Origin: Cinclus cinclus
Lineage: Eukaryota > Chordata > Aves > Passeriformes > Cinclidae
Assembly (NCBI RefSeq): GCF_963662255.1
Contig: NC_085073.1
Location: 2,418,001-2,482,000 of the forward strand
Length of the DNA stretch: 64,000 bases
Direction: 5' to 3'
Part shown: one piece after another, positions 10,801 to 25,800 of the stretch
How positions within the stretch are numbered: the first letter of the stretch is position 1
Layout of the letters: every line of letters begins with the position of its first letter
The notes under the pieces: model-generated
What the model saw: the letters and a program-made list of their open reading frames with translations, nothing else
Told to the model about the DNA's origin: nothing
The model's database searches: none
Program-made: the position numbers and the translations under genes

Positions 10801-13800
10801 CAGTTAAAAACCCAACACCCCCCCCAACAACAACAAAAGAACACCAAAACAAAAAGATCATAGGGCTGGAACATCTGTCCTATGAGAAAGGGCTGGGAGA
10901 GCTGGGGGTGCTCACCTGGAGAAAAGAAAGCTCCAGGGAGATCTCAGAGTCCCTTGCAGGGCCTGAAGGGGCTCCAGGAGAGCTGGAGAGGGACTGGGGA
11001 CAAGGGATGGAGGGACAGGACACAGGGAATGGCTTCCACTGCCAGAAGGCAGGGCTGGATGGGATATTGGGAAGGAATTGTTCCCTAGGAGGGTGGGCAG
11101 GCCCTGGCACAGGGTGCCCAGAGCAGCTGTGGCTGCCCCTGGATCCCTGGCAGTGTCCAAAGCGAGACAGGGCTTGGAGCAATCTGGATACTGGAAGGTG
11201 TCCCTGCCACGGCAGGGGGTGGGACTGGATGAGCTTTAAGGTTTTTTTGAACCCAAACCACTCTGGGTTTCTGTGACTCTACAACAATTAAATCAAAACC
11301 TTAAGTTCCCATGGAAATGCAGTGCTCCAGAGTGCTCCTCATGCACAGATCTGTGATACATTCAGGAGCAAACACACCAAGAAGCTTCACTTTAGTCTTT
11401 GAGCACTTCCAAGGCCAGGCTCAGCTGACAGCACCTGCCCAGCATCCCCACACCAGGGTACCCCCAACATTCCAAGGGTTGCAGTGCAGAGGGAAAGGAC
11501 AGCTCTGCAGGGAGTTAACAGGAAGATATTTCAAATCCTGAGAGCAACTGACAGCTAATGGCAGGGTTTTAACTGAAAGGTTCTGGAGCACATGGGAGAC
11601 AGGATGCAGAACAAATGCTACTCACAACATGAGCTGCAGATATTTTGCTAAGGAGTTCCCCACTTGGAGAACAGACAAAATATCAGCAAACCCAGTTTCC
11701 ATGTGAGCTCTGGCAGATCTGCTGTGTAGGCTACTGTAAGCTGAATTCTGTTAACTTAGGAGGCTAAGTAAATGTTATTTTTATTAACAGAAATCTTTAA
11801 ATACCTGCTGCTGCAGTTGTAAAAATTTAAGGAAATAGAGGTTGAATGCATTCAGTTGTTTGAACTGTCAGATGCAACTGTTCCTAAGCAACAAACCAAA
11901 CTCAGCAACAAATAACAGCAGGAGCTAAAATAATGCAAATTGTGGAGAATTACCTTTTTTTCTTTTTCTTCCTCCTCCTCTACTACCTTTTTCTCTTTTT
12001 CTTTCTTCTTTCCTTTATCTCTCTCTTTATCTTTATGTTTCTTTTCCTTCTTTTTGGGTTTCTTGATCTTCTTCTCTACTAGGGGAGCTTCTGAGTCTGG
12101 TGACTTCAGGGTCTCGACATTTCTGTGTCTCTGTACTGGCAGCTTCTCACTGTCTGCTAAGGGTCTTGAAAAGAAAGAGCCCATTACCTGCTGCAACCAG
12201 CCTCCCTCAGCCAGACGACCTGTCCAAGACAAGGTGTGCTTTGTTTGTAGGGAGCTGGGCCCCCAAGCCTGAAATCTGCACATACTTCTAAACCTGGAGT
12301 TTATTTATGCAACTGCAGACACTGCCCTTGTGGGTTAGGAGTCAGAGGAAACGACTGGAAGGTGACTGAGAACCAAGGTGTTGCTGTTTAACCCTTAGAG
12401 TTGGCAGCCAGAGGCCTGCAGGCTGAGTAACACCCACAGAGGAACAGCTCCTTGGAGTGTTACACTGTGTTTCCATGGAATCCCTCTCCAAGGAAAATCA
12501 AAGATGTGGAACAGCATTTCCAACAGAGTGGAAATTTGAGCAGTGGAATGCCAGCATGGCTCCAGCAGCCCTTGAAGGGTGGGGGGGTTTTGTTGTTCTT
12601 GATCAGTCCAATCGGGAATTATTCTAAGTAATTTTTATTTTGGAAATTGCACTATGAATTTCTACTCTACTATCACATTTTATAAATTAAATGTAACCTT
12701 GGACATCTGCTTCCAAAAAGCACCAACAGTAGTTCATATCTACACTGTATTCCAAATCCACTACTTGGGGAAAAAAAAAAACCCAAAATTTTCTCTCATT
12801 CTTGTCAAACATTTCCAGAAATCAGCAAGAAGTTCATCAACTCCGTCCTTTTCCATCTCTTAGCTTTTATTTAATGTTAATTTTCACATTTGCACAGCAA
12901 ACATCAGTTCAGGAAGATTTCTAATGGCCTCAGCTGCCTCAAATTTTTTGCTTATATTGAATTAAGAACCAAACCAATTAATTTTTCACTTTCAGACACT
13001 AAGGGAAGATTGAACAGCAAACAGGCCTCATCTTTTACTATTACAGATACAACTGTACAGGAACAGCATTGATGCTGAAAGCCAGTGACAAAACAGACTC
13101 ACAAATGTGAGGGTCTCTGATTTAAGAGTTCCACCACCCTTCAAGGACTCGCATTGTCCAAAATCAACTAACCTGACAAAGGTCAACACTCAGGAGATAT
13201 TCTTACCTGGAAGGCTTCCCTGAAACCAGACTGCATGTGAGCGTGACAGACAGAGCAGTGCAAGCACAGAAAGAAAGAGAGAGGACACAGACATGAGAAA
13301 CCATGACAGGAGAGCACAGCACTCATGGCACAGGGGAGGGAATGGATGGAACAATCCAACAGCCCTGGATGCCTCCTGGAGCACAGCATGAGGACCTGCT
13401 CTGCTGGGAGTGCCCAGCACTGGTGAGAATCACCATGCAAATATAGGGGCTACAGTCAAAAATCTCCTTTTATACATTTGTCCCTGCAGACTTGGACTGG
13501 CTTTCCAAATAAGAAAGTTTCTCAGAAACTGTTTTATTGACTTTTTAAAAATGCCATGACACTTTTTCACAAGGTACTGAGGGGCCAAAGTCCTATAAAT
13601 TTGGAACTGCAAAAGAAAGGCACAGACTCTCAAGTATCAGAGGAAGAGAGAGATCCTACACACACCCACATGCACCTGCACAATCTTCCAAATTTTACAG
13701 GAGGCATCCCTGGACCATAAATCAGCAATTAGTTTTAGCCATGGTGATTTTGTAAAACGGCAAGTAAAAAATAATTCAATCCAATCTCCATGTGCAATAC

Positions 13801-16800
13801 TGAACAGCCTCAGCCCAGTGCTCATGGGCATGTGGGTGCAGGGGCTGGAGCCTGGCACAGCCCCAGCAGCTGGGTGGGACCAGCCCGGTCACAGGTGCGA
13901 CATGCAGCTCAGTCACATCACAACAACACAACACTGGGACCACACTGAAGGGCGCAGGGCAGTGGGGTGGGACAGCCTGGGTGTTACTGGTCAGCCATCC
14001 AATACAGGCTTGCCATGGACAAACAGCTTCTGAGGGGACAGACGGCCACAGGTCACAGCAGACAGACAGTGGGACACCCGGACCTCAGAGTAACCCACAC
14101 CTGATCCAGTGACCCTGTCTGTGCTTCCAGGCTCCTCCAGTCACACTCATAGTATGTTTAGTGACTCCCTGCCCCTCCCAAACCTCTCATACTCAGGAGT
14201 TTTATCATCCAAGCTGCCGTGGAAGCCAAAGCTGGATGGGCACCTGAGGTTTCCTCAAAGCCATGGGGAGACACTCCAGCCTTTTCCCCTCTGGCCTATA
14301 GTGCCTTTGCCTGCTCAGCCCCCGCCCTGCCCTCAGGCATTCCCTTAGCAGTGAACTCACACACAAAACTGCCACTTACTTATCCAGATCTATGTCGAGT
14401 GCCTTATAGGGATCGTTGGGATCTTTGTCATCTTCATCACTGGGCAAAGCATTCTGCAGGAGGGATAAAGAGACATCCACTGAGGCAGCAAAGCACTGGC
14501 AATTTTCAAACTCAAGCTTAATACCATCCAAATTAAATTTTTTTTCAGCCTGTGAACCCTGCATCAGGCCAGCTGCAGTCAGGCACAGTAAGTTATAGGA
14601 ACAATGCATTTCAATGCAGCATCCAGTTTCAAGATTAATTTAGAACAGAAACCCCTTCTTCATAAACAGCGGGATTTGAATTGCTGCTGTTCGGTTTCGA
14701 TTAAAAGAAATTTTAGAAACAAATACAGATGATATCATCAGCATCTGCAATTAATTGTCATCAGCTGCAAAGCTGCTGACTAGACAGCAAGTTACTGTCA
14801 AAGTGAAGGAGGAGAGGATAATAAATGCTATTTGGACAGTGTTACTTTTAGAGCAGGGAATGAACATTGTTTTGTTGGTTTTGATTTTTTTAATAGCTTC
14901 AGTGGCAATTTTTGTCTTTTTGTGAAAAAAGGACAGTAATTTCTTCCCCTGCAAAGAACAGCCTGGGATCATTTCAGTCATTTCTGAAACAGCTCTGCAA
15001 GACAGCACAGCTCTGGAACTGCCATATCAGAGACTGGCTGCAGTTGTAGGGGCAACAATCTCTCAAGAGCTGCACACTGATAAATCCCAGACCTCAACCA
15101 CAGGAACCAACCTCGGGCATCTCCTCTGTGATGATGTCAACGTGGTGAGCTGGGGCAATGTCCTCTTCACTCTCTGTGTGCAGGGAGTTGTGGCGATGGT
15201 GTTTCCCTCTCTTCTCCTTTTTCTGTTTTTTCTTTTTCTTGTCCTTCTCCAGTTTCTGTTTATGCCTTCGCTCTTCTTCCAGTTTCACGTACTGGTCTGA
15301 CATGGGCATTCCTGGGGAAAAGCCAAGCTGCTTTCAGGTACAGAGCACAAGGACTGAGCACTGAAACACCATGTCAGGAATGTGCTCTACTCCTGCTTCC
15401 AGTTTCACAGAGCCAGCTGAATCCAAACCTCCCTGTGTTTCCACATCACCTCACACAGCACCCTAAGCACCAGCTTTGCTGTCCATTCCATCTCTCCAGA
15501 AACAGGACAGAGCTCAATCCCACTCCCTGATTCTTGGCTGCATTACTGCATTACAAGGAGCATCCAAACATTGAGATTTTAAGAAGAACTGGTAACACTG
15601 CTGCTGTACTGACAACTTTTGGAAAAAACCTTATATATTTGCACTTAGAACTCACCCCTTGCAATACAAGGTACTTTACCAACAGCTTTTCAGTGCTGTA
15701 TCCAACCACTCCTTAGATACACAACTACTTTTGATAATTGAAACAAGATATTCCAACAGTATCTCTACCATTAGATTTGATTCCATGTCCCCTGATCACC
15801 CCCATGAGACTTCTAAGGTATTTTCAAGGTAACTGCTCCCACACAGAACAGTGGTTCCTCTACATGTTACAGATATGGCTGCACAATATTCCTAATCACA
15901 GAATTATTTCGAATATTATCTTGAAAGGAACTCAGACTGCAAAGTACTATTTTCAAATTAAGGAGATATACTTAAGACTCTAATGAAAGTGTGTTCCTTG
16001 CCCATCAAAACCTCAGGTGGAAGTCCAAAGAGGGAATTATGACTTTTGCTAAATGGAATTCCTTTAATTAAATTCTAAAGATTAGCTGTGCTTACCTGGA
16101 ACTTTTAATGGGACAGAAAGGTCGATCTGGACCACAGGAATATGTTCCACCCCTGGAGTGTCTTGGTATCGCTGGGAAAAGAAAGATTTCTTATGTTCTG
16201 AGCACTGCCAGCACAAATCTCTGTAAACATATATGTGACAGAGCATCAAACAGTTCAATCCCTTAAATGAACTTTTTAAAGGATAGGAATGGAACAGCTG
16301 GTTAATAATCCTGGTGTGGTAGAAGAGTGTTTTAAAGCCAGTTGATTATTATAAAGGACCCTACTCTTAGCTACATTTTTTTTAACCCTGCTACTGCCCT
16401 GAAGAATTACTGCAGCTCTTTGAAGAATTTTTGATTTGTATTTTATTGCTAATAACTTGCCACTTCAGAAGATAAATTTGGAGATTGGAGTTGAGGAACA
16501 TGGGGCAGTCCTTTGGATATAGAGGGAAAAAAGGAAGTTCTTTCCCTTGAAAAAGCATTCAGACGCCACAACAGCTTTCTGATCCACAAAGCCCAGTGTG
16601 TGTTCCAGAGTCACCCTCTGCAGGGCTCTGAGTGAGGTGCTTGGGGAATATTGTGCAGTTTGTCCCAGCCCTGGGTGATGACAGACTCTCACAGGCTGCT
16701 CTGGGGGTACCAGATCACTCAGGAGATTCTCAGCACAAACAGGACTTATAAAAATAAACAGTTGTAGGTAGCCACTGCAGCCCACGCATTATAAAGTGGT

Positions 16801-19800
16801 CAGAACTGCAGGGGAAATACCAGAATGTCCAGGGGGAGGCTGCAGCTCTGACATTCAGGGAGCCTTTACACAGTGACAGCAGAGACTAGGGAGATACTGA
16901 AATTCAGACTCACCTTCTGAGGGGAAGGAGAGCTTTTAATATAAAATGGGTTGTTTGCCTGTTCTTGTTTCCGGGCTTCTCGACGCTAAAATCAAAAGAG
17001 GATTTGCAGTTACAGTGTTTGTTTGTAAGCAATGATATGAAAGACACCAAAGTCCAAAACAGAAGTTCCCTGCATTTTTGTAACACATAACTACTGTGAA
17101 AAGACTAGAGCAGAGCAGCCTGTGTGTGATAAAGCAGTTCTCTGAGATACCAGGCATACTAGGATAGAACTGCAGGTACCATTGCTAATTCCCATCCCTG
17201 GAGGAGCTCAAGGCCAGGTTGGAAAGGGCTTGAAGCAACCTGGGAGGTTGGAAGGTGACCCTGCTAATGGCAGGGGGTGGAATGAGATAAGCTTTAAGGT
17301 TCCTTCCAATCCAAGCCATTGCATGATACTGTAACTAATTTTCCTTAGAACACCCTTCTTTGCTTTTTAATTATAGACTAGAGAAAATAACTTCCCAGAC
17401 ATCACTTTTTGATGGCAATTGGAATGTTCCTGTTTTCACTTCCACAAGGAGAGGAAGAAGTGAAGATTTGCATAATAACAAGTTCTCTCTGTGAAACCAC
17501 AGAGGCAGGAAAGGTGGGATCACTGCTGAGCACGATCATGTTGCAGTCACTCACAGAAGCTGCTGAAGCCCATAAGCATCAGCTCACATCAGTGATTAGC
17601 TTTCCTGAGCTATGGAGAACAGAAGGGTTCCCTGGCTACGTGGAGAATCCACAACAGCCCCCACTGCTCCAGCACTTAGATTACAACTGAATTATGCAGG
17701 GAAATGCATTTTAACATTCACTCACTCTGGCCAGTTCCTCTTCATCTATTTCTGGCTGTCTGTGTCTGGAATGCCTTTGTTCCTCCTCATGAAATATTGT
17801 TTTGGGCTTTTCATCTTCAGACTCACTGTCTGATGGAGGCTCATTGATCCAGGCATCGAGGTCCAGGCTGGAAAGAATTGCAGCAAACAGCTTGACTCAG
17901 AACCCCTGAGTATTTCAGTGTCTCATCATATACTTTGCTTTATTATCTTTAATTTAAATAAGGGTTTGGGGGGAGAGAAGGAACTTTACCCCTCTGGAAC
18001 AGGCACTTTCTTCTGTGCTTTAGGAGCCACAGGGTTTAGCTCACCAGCAAACAGGGCTATGACTTCCTCAGCTACAGGAACTTCTTTTATTTGTAGCTTC
18101 TGAATGTATTTTATTAGCTGCAAGATGCAAGAAGCCTAAAAACAAATGTAGAAGTGGTTTCAGAGTAATATTTAACAAGCTGAACCAAACAAATGGACTG
18201 AAGTCAATAGACGGTATTTTATTCCATTAAGAGAATTAAGAGAAACAGCATAAACTGCAGGTTTGGAGCAAATGTAAAAAGTCCATATGAAGCTTCTCTT
18301 TTAGCTGGGTCCTATTTGTGCCCTTGTGTCTGAGTAACTTTAAAATTAAATTGTTTTGAGTGAAGATCTTGCTGGCAGCCTTCAGAGATGGCATCAAATA
18401 GCAATAAGATCTGAGCTTTTTCACTGATAACAGCTTATAGAAAATGTGCATGACCACAGAACCACAGACCTGCTCCAAGGCTTCCCATGATAAATCCCAC
18501 AGTAATTTCCTTCTCTTACCCTCTCTTGAACCTCCAGATCTGCACTCTGCACAAACTGAGGCAGGCGCTCGATCATCAGCTGTGTAATTTCCTGAGCTGC
18601 TTCCTTTTCCCCAGCCTGCTCCTTCTGCTGCAGGATGGATGCATAGAGCTTCACCATGTTCTGCACATAAACAGCCTGGATGTGGCCTGGCAGGGTTGTC
18701 ACTTTGGGCCTCAACATGGCTTCCAGGGTTTGGTTTGCTTCCTCGAGGTGTCTGTAAGGACAGTACACAGATGAAAGGCAAGCCGTAATAAAGCCCAGCA
18801 GGCAGTTCTTAATACATAAAGAAATATAGATGAGAGCACTTTAACAGACCTCATGCTCTTACTCAAAATTATCTGCTCACAACTAAATGGAAGATGCACG
18901 AAAATGTTACTGGACTATTACAACCAGAAAGTAAAAGCTATTTCTAAGTAAAAATGAGATCACACTGGAAAGAGTATATTCTCTTATTTTGTCATCTGCG
19001 ATTTTCTTTGTACAACTTTTTTTTTAAGAAAATGAAGATCTGAGCAGTACCAGAATTCCCCCAATATCACACCTACAGTGTGAATTTAAACTGGAGCCAG
19101 TGTTCAGACTGCCAATTAGAAGGAGACACCAAACCAGCAGGTAAGAGGACACTACAGTACCACACCTGTCCAATCTACCAGAATAAAAGCTAGGTAACAT
19201 CTGTATCCACACATGCAAGAGACAAAAGCATCTGTTGAAGGTTAAAAACTGTATTGGTACAAGAACACTGCAAATTGTGCTACTGTGGGCACTGAAAAGT
19301 TTTGAGCAAAAACATGACAACTCTTAATTTCCAGGAAGATGGGGCTCCGCAAAAACCGTTCAACAAGGGCAAAACAGGGAGGAGAGAAAGAACTAATTCA
19401 AACATGGTGATTTAACATGTTCCCTACAATATAAATGGGTGTAGACCTTAATGATTAAGGAGTTCCTTCAATGTCTTAATATCTAGCAGGTTACACCTAC
19501 AAATCAAAGCTGCTGGAGAGTGTCCCAATCTGTCCACTGGGAGAGGAGCCCAGGAAGGGCTGGAGCTGTGTCAGGGCTTGGGCTGGAGCTCAGGGAAAGG
19601 TTCTTCTTTCCCCCGAGGGTGCTGGGCACTGCCCAGGCTCCCCAGGGAATGGTCCCAGCCCCAAGGCTGCCAGAGCTCCAGGAGCGTTTGGACACCGCTC
19701 TCAGGGATGCTCAGGGTGGGATTGTTGGGGTGTCTGAGCAGGGACAGGGGTTAAACTCAGTGGTTCCTGAGAGTCCCTTCTGACTCAGAATATTCTGGGA

Positions 19801-22800
19801 TTCACTACTGTGACTTCCTGCATGAGTGGGCAGGAAAAATGACCAGATAATGAAAATTGTCTTGGCTAGAAAGAGCAGAGTCATTGACAGCATGAGGGAA
19901 CAAGAGAAAAACAATCCCTTCGGTGGCATTAAGCTACATACTCTGAAGCACCCATCTCTCAAAACCTGAACCACCCATCTCTCAAAACCACATTTCGCTG
20001 AGCGAAAGCCGCCCCTGACAGCACAGCAGGCCGTGCGTGCACTCACTCGGAGAACTCTCCGCAGATCCAGGCAGCGGCGTAGAGCACCTCACAGATGCCG
20101 TTCCTCTGGGCGTTGCTGGCGATGAGGTGGGCGTTGTCCAGCAGCGTGGCCATCTGGGACACCGCAAACCTGCGGATGGCTTTCACCCTGATGGCCACGT
20201 CCAACATCTGCGCTGCGATCAGGTGCCCGTGCCTCGTGCCCTCCAGCCGGGTCAGCTCCACCAGGATGCTTATGTACCTATGGAAAGGGCAAGGGATGGG
20301 GGGCATCAGAGCACAGCCCTGCATCAGCTGTGTGATGAGCTCCAGGGCAGCTGACAGCACTGACCATTCAAAGTTTGTGATGTACTGGTAATTGGACTGG
20401 CTGCAGATGTCTATGATTTTAGTCAGCAGCTCATCTCGGTACGTTGTCCCTTCAGCTTTATCCACGTGAATCATCAGTTTCTTCACAATCTCCATCAAGT
20501 TCTTCTTGGAGACCTGTTAAAGAGGTGGTGAAGGGTTCAACCACTTTCCTACACAGCCAAGCCCTTTCAGTTCCAGGAAAGCGGCTGCTGGCTCTTTGCT
20601 GGACCTATATCATGTTAACAAGAAACCAGAACCACCTCTGTGGGCCCCATTCCAAAAATGAACCTGGTTAATACTGCTCAATGCTGTTGTTAAAAAAGAG
20701 CCAGCACAAGTATCAAGGTGCTTAAGACATGACTGGATGTGGCACTTAGTGCCATGGCCTGGCTGTCAAGTGGTGTTACGTCAGAAGTTGGATTTTATGA
20801 TCTCCAAGGCTTTTTCCAACGCAGCTGATTCTGTGATTCTTGCTGTGGGAGAGTTGAGGATCAGAATTACTGTCAGCAATACAGAAATCTAAGAGAAAAT
20901 CAATCTTCCACTGTCAGATTAGAAAGTTTAAGAGTCTAAAACCTGTTTGCTTATAAAGGAAACAAATTTGGGAGTCATCAACATCCAATGGAATGGATTT
21001 CAAAATAGGTGATTTCCAACAGGGCCTGAACTGAGAAACTTCATCCAGTCTGAATCAGACTTTTTTAAGCCTTCATGCTGAGCCAGATATTTTACTTCCC
21101 CTAATTGCCACAAGAGATATGGGAGTTGTTACCAAAAGTCTGCTGTGGAGTGGGCAGAGAAAGTTGCATGTTTTCCTTAAACATCACCTTCCTAAGGGGT
21201 TGGGGGGCTGCAGAGGAAATAAATGTAGGAACATACCATGCCATAGAGGAGATCTAACGCTCTGAGTCGGATGGACTCATCTTTATCATCCAAACATTGG
21301 AGAATGAGATCCTTGTGAGACTGAACTGACTTGGGGTGCGTTTTCAGGATTTTGGACATAGCTAATAGTCCCAGGTACTTCACTGTGAAAGACAAAATAA
21401 AACTTCTTTCCAAATATAGAAACACTGTTTTGTGCTAAGTATGAAAACTTAAAGCTGACTTCAGCAGAAGCACTTGGTATTGAAACCCTTGAATAAAAAT
21501 CTGTGATGAAGAAAAGCATTTTTGAGAATGATGAATCACAGACTACCATCTTTAATTTCAAAATCCCACAGACAGATAAGTAATTAGACATATAACCCTC
21601 ATCAGGGTCTTCCTGTACCTCAAATTTTATCATTGATTCAAAAATATGTATTTAATAAATAAAAATGCTGTTTGAGAACAGGTATCCTGAGGTGAACACA
21701 ACTTTAAAAGCACTGAAGGTTGGTGTGTAACAGTCTTGTTCTCAAGGGGAAAATTTCAGATGGCAGGAAAAAGAGCTGCACAAAAGAAAAATTTCCCAGT
21801 GTTCTTTGCAGTCACTAAAGCAAGTCAACACTCTTGCATTTTACTATTATGCTCACTCTGCTGAAAATAGCTGTCACTGCTTTCCAAGCAGCCAGTCTAT
21901 AAAAAAAGAAATCCCAGAGCACGGAAAGAACTGCTTTAGATTTACAAGACCACAAACAGCAGTAATAATTGCTGTCATTTGTTTCTTAAAAATATTATTA
22001 TAAAGAAGTGCTCACCATCAAAAATGATTACCATATAAAACCCCCCAGCAACTATTTACACCAGGCACTACAAAACCCCTCTGAGGATGCTGCAGCATCT
22101 CCCCAGTGCTTAGGGACCAACAGTTCCATGAAGACAAGCACCATACTTACAGTTCTGGTCAGAATCTTCTATCAATATCCTCAACTTCTGTACACAAAGC
22201 TGGAAAAAATCCACACCATTTATTACAGGTCTAAATTAAAATAAGTCTTCATGAAGTTTACCCAATACACAAGGAAGTATCTGACCAAGACCTGAGGTAT
22301 CTAGGTGAGAGGGTTTTATTGCATTGACAGACTTCCAAACAAAAGGAACCTCTGTGTGAGTGTGCTGATAGCAGGAGAAGAATGGAGTTGGGAAAACCTT
22401 CAAACTCTGCATTTGACAGCAAATTAAGTAGGAGAACTTATATAGGAAATGCTTCAGTCTGCAGGATTGCACAGTGAGAGCACTTCAGGGAGCTACTGCT
22501 GTAAATCCTGGCAGAGGAACACAACCCCATTGTCCCCAGCCCTTGGGATCCCACAGCAGAGCAGAACAAACACCCCCCAAATGCAGGGTCCCACCTGGAT
22601 GCTGGCACTGTGGTTGGGCATCCCCGAGGACAGAGAGATCAGAACTGAAACAGAAGCACAAATTCCAGTCAGTATTTCTGTGCTGGGAGTGACTGCAACA
22701 ACACCACCCAACAGTCCCACACCTAACCCAGCTCTCAGAGAAAGGTGCTGGATTATTGTTTGTTTGTTTGCCTGGACTCTTGGGGGTCTGGAGAGAGGAG

Positions 22801-25800
22801 AGAAGGTTGTGACATGAATTTATAGTTTTATATACCATAACAGTAATAATAAGAGGGCAGGAAAAAGGTGTGAAGGTGGAAACAGCTGCAACAGCCAGGT
22901 CAAAGCTACTCTTCTTTGCTCTCACTAAGGTTTATTTCACTGACATCATGTAGCAGTCAAGGCTGCTAATATGTCAGCAGCTACTGCACAGCTGATTTTT
23001 TAATTGTGTACTTTCCTAATGTAATGGGATGCAGTAAGGGATCCTGGAGTTTTACGTGATTAGACTGGAGCTTTAATCAAGCCAGCCATTGTTGACTATA
23101 TGGGACACTTGAAAGCTCTGGCAGCACACAGCCCCAGTGCAGAAAACGTGGGCTCACCCTGGTAAACTGCAGCTGGCACAGCACAGCCAAGCCAAGCCAA
23201 GCCCAGCTGTGTCTGAGCAGGTGCCATGTGCTGGACACTGTCACCTCCAGAGCTGTCAGGTGCCAGGTGCTCCTTTGGGGTTTCAGGGCTCCTTTGCTGG
23301 CTCTGAGTGAATTACTCTGTGTTATTTTCCCTCCCATCATGACACCTCACCTCCCTGAAGGAATGAAGGAGCACACATTGAATGACAGATCTCTCTTCCC
23401 TCTCTGAACTGACCCAGCACAGCAAGTTCTGCACCATTATCCAAAGTATCCACAGGAGACAGACAGACCAACTGTGAGGGTCAATAACTCTCTGCTCCAC
23501 ACTCTGATAGGAACAATGCCAAGCATGAGCTGCAATATAGTGTTATCCCTTTTTGCCTTTGTTTTCTCTCACCCTCCCAGTTATCGAGTTCATATCCTTT
23601 CCCCAGAAACTGAAACTGCCAATCAGTAACTCCAATTGCCTCCTCTAAGGAATTACACCCCATTTTTAAATGGCAAAGCTGCAAAATTTAAAAAAAAAAA
23701 AGTCTGATCCATCATCACATTAGAAAACTTGGCAAAGAGACATCACTCTTGTTTTAATTCTATTGCTGCTGGTATCTTTTGTAGTTGTAGCAACATTTAG
23801 GATTTGGCATATAAATAATCTCATTGTCTGTACTTGGTTTCAGCCTTCAGCAAACACAGCACAGCTGTAGTAACTGTGCCTCACCCACTGACAACATAAG
23901 ATTTCAGCCCCACAGTAACAAAGTTTGCAGGAGACTTATTGCATTATAAAATAAGTTAAAGAAAAAAATGTTTAGAGCTGGTGTTAGCTGATGACAAAGT
24001 TCATCACTTTTTTTTCTAGGTTCCAAGTTTCAGTTCTCACCTGCTATTACTGTGTTCACACATTCATATAACAGAGACATGGCTGAGGTGCTGAAACAGA
24101 AATCAAGTATATTAAATAAGGAATAAACCAGCACATTTTGAAGAGCTGTCAGCACTATCTTGGAGCTAGTTAGCACCTTGAACTTCACAAGACATTGTCA
24201 ATATTCTGCTCCATATCCCTTCAAACAGATGAAATAATTCTCACTTGAAAACTGTTGGGAAGACGAATTTTTAAATAAATGTTTAAAAACCCAAAAATCT
24301 TTTTGGAGAAGCAGCAACTAAGAGCACTGTGACACACAGAATACAGAAGGAAGTGGTTACTCAAACTCCAGCACCAGTCAGAAAATGCTGAAGCAATCTT
24401 GTCCAAGAATCAAATTAAATGCTCTGCCCAAGGTCAAAAATTCATGACAAGGCAGATGGAGAATCTCAGGTCTCTCCAAGCGAGTGAGTCACGCCTCAGT
24501 AGCAGAGGCTTGGGATGTGGGAACACACTTCCCATCCCTGGAAGTCAGCAACCCATTTCCAGGGTCTGATTTTCCCCAAAACTCAAATTCAAGGCTGCTT
24601 GCGCCAGCTGAACACACAGACAGAGCAGTTCTGAGCACTGCAGAGGTCCTTACAAAGCCTGGTCTGTACAAGAAGGAAACAGGAACCTCCTAAGACCCAA
24701 GGAGCAGGCTCCACGTGCAGGGTACCCAGGGGAAGAGCACAGCTCCAGAGGAACATGCCCTGAGGGTCAGCCTGGGATGCTGAGAACAAAGACCAACAGT
24801 TCTGCTCCCTGCACACTGGGTGGGACAGCTCAGGGTGCTGGGACTCAACATGAGAGCCCTGACTGAATGGAGACCAAGCCAAAGAGGATTCAGACCTCAC
24901 AACTCAGAATTACTAATGTGGGAGTTGGGGAGAAGAGGTAGGACTGTCCATCTTCCCCCCCTTTTTCTGGTGGATTGTAACTTTGTTACTGCTGATAGCT
25001 GTCTGGAAGTACCTGGATGCTGGTCTGCTCTGAGCATGCCTTAAAGGAATTAGGATGGACCGAAATCACCTGGCTAGAGCTGCTCCCAAGGCTACACAGA
25101 TATCTGCTTAAAACCCTGCCCTGTCACATGAAACAAAAACTTTTTCACTCAACTCCTGCATAAGATCACACTTCATAACTGGGAGAATTCATCTATTCCC
25201 TCCAAGGCATTATTTTCTGATTTCAGAATTAGAACCACTACACCACCACCACCAGCATTAACATTCAACTTCATTTAATCTACATTTAGAACATATACAT
25301 TATAAGAAACCTCTTTCAAAACACATCTGAGCTGCTAAATGCATGAGAATGGGCTTTAATATATTCCTTGTCATACTGCTTTGGTGGGTAAGGAACTCCC
25401 AAAAGTCAGGAACCAAACGTGTGAGGTAAACAGGAGAGACAAATACACAGCTGAGCCTTTTTTAAGCCAGAGTTTTTATGCATCCTCCACAGTCATCTCT
25501 GGCTTGAAATGCAGTGAAAGGAAAGCAAATTGCTCCAATTTTCATGCATCCTTTGGAGGAATTCATGCTGACAGACACCCAGAGACTTTCCTTTAAGGTA
25601 TTTTACCTCACTCAGGTTTTTCAGAAACAGCCCTGATCTAAGATTATCTTTCGATACTTGAAGCCAATACATCAAAAGTCAAGAAAAAGTTATAAAATGC
25701 ATCCTCAGCCCAGCTACTGCCCCACCCAGCAGGTCCTTCCCCAGTCCTGACTGAACAAGGCAGGATCTGCCACACGTACCTGTGGATGAGGTTGGTCAGG

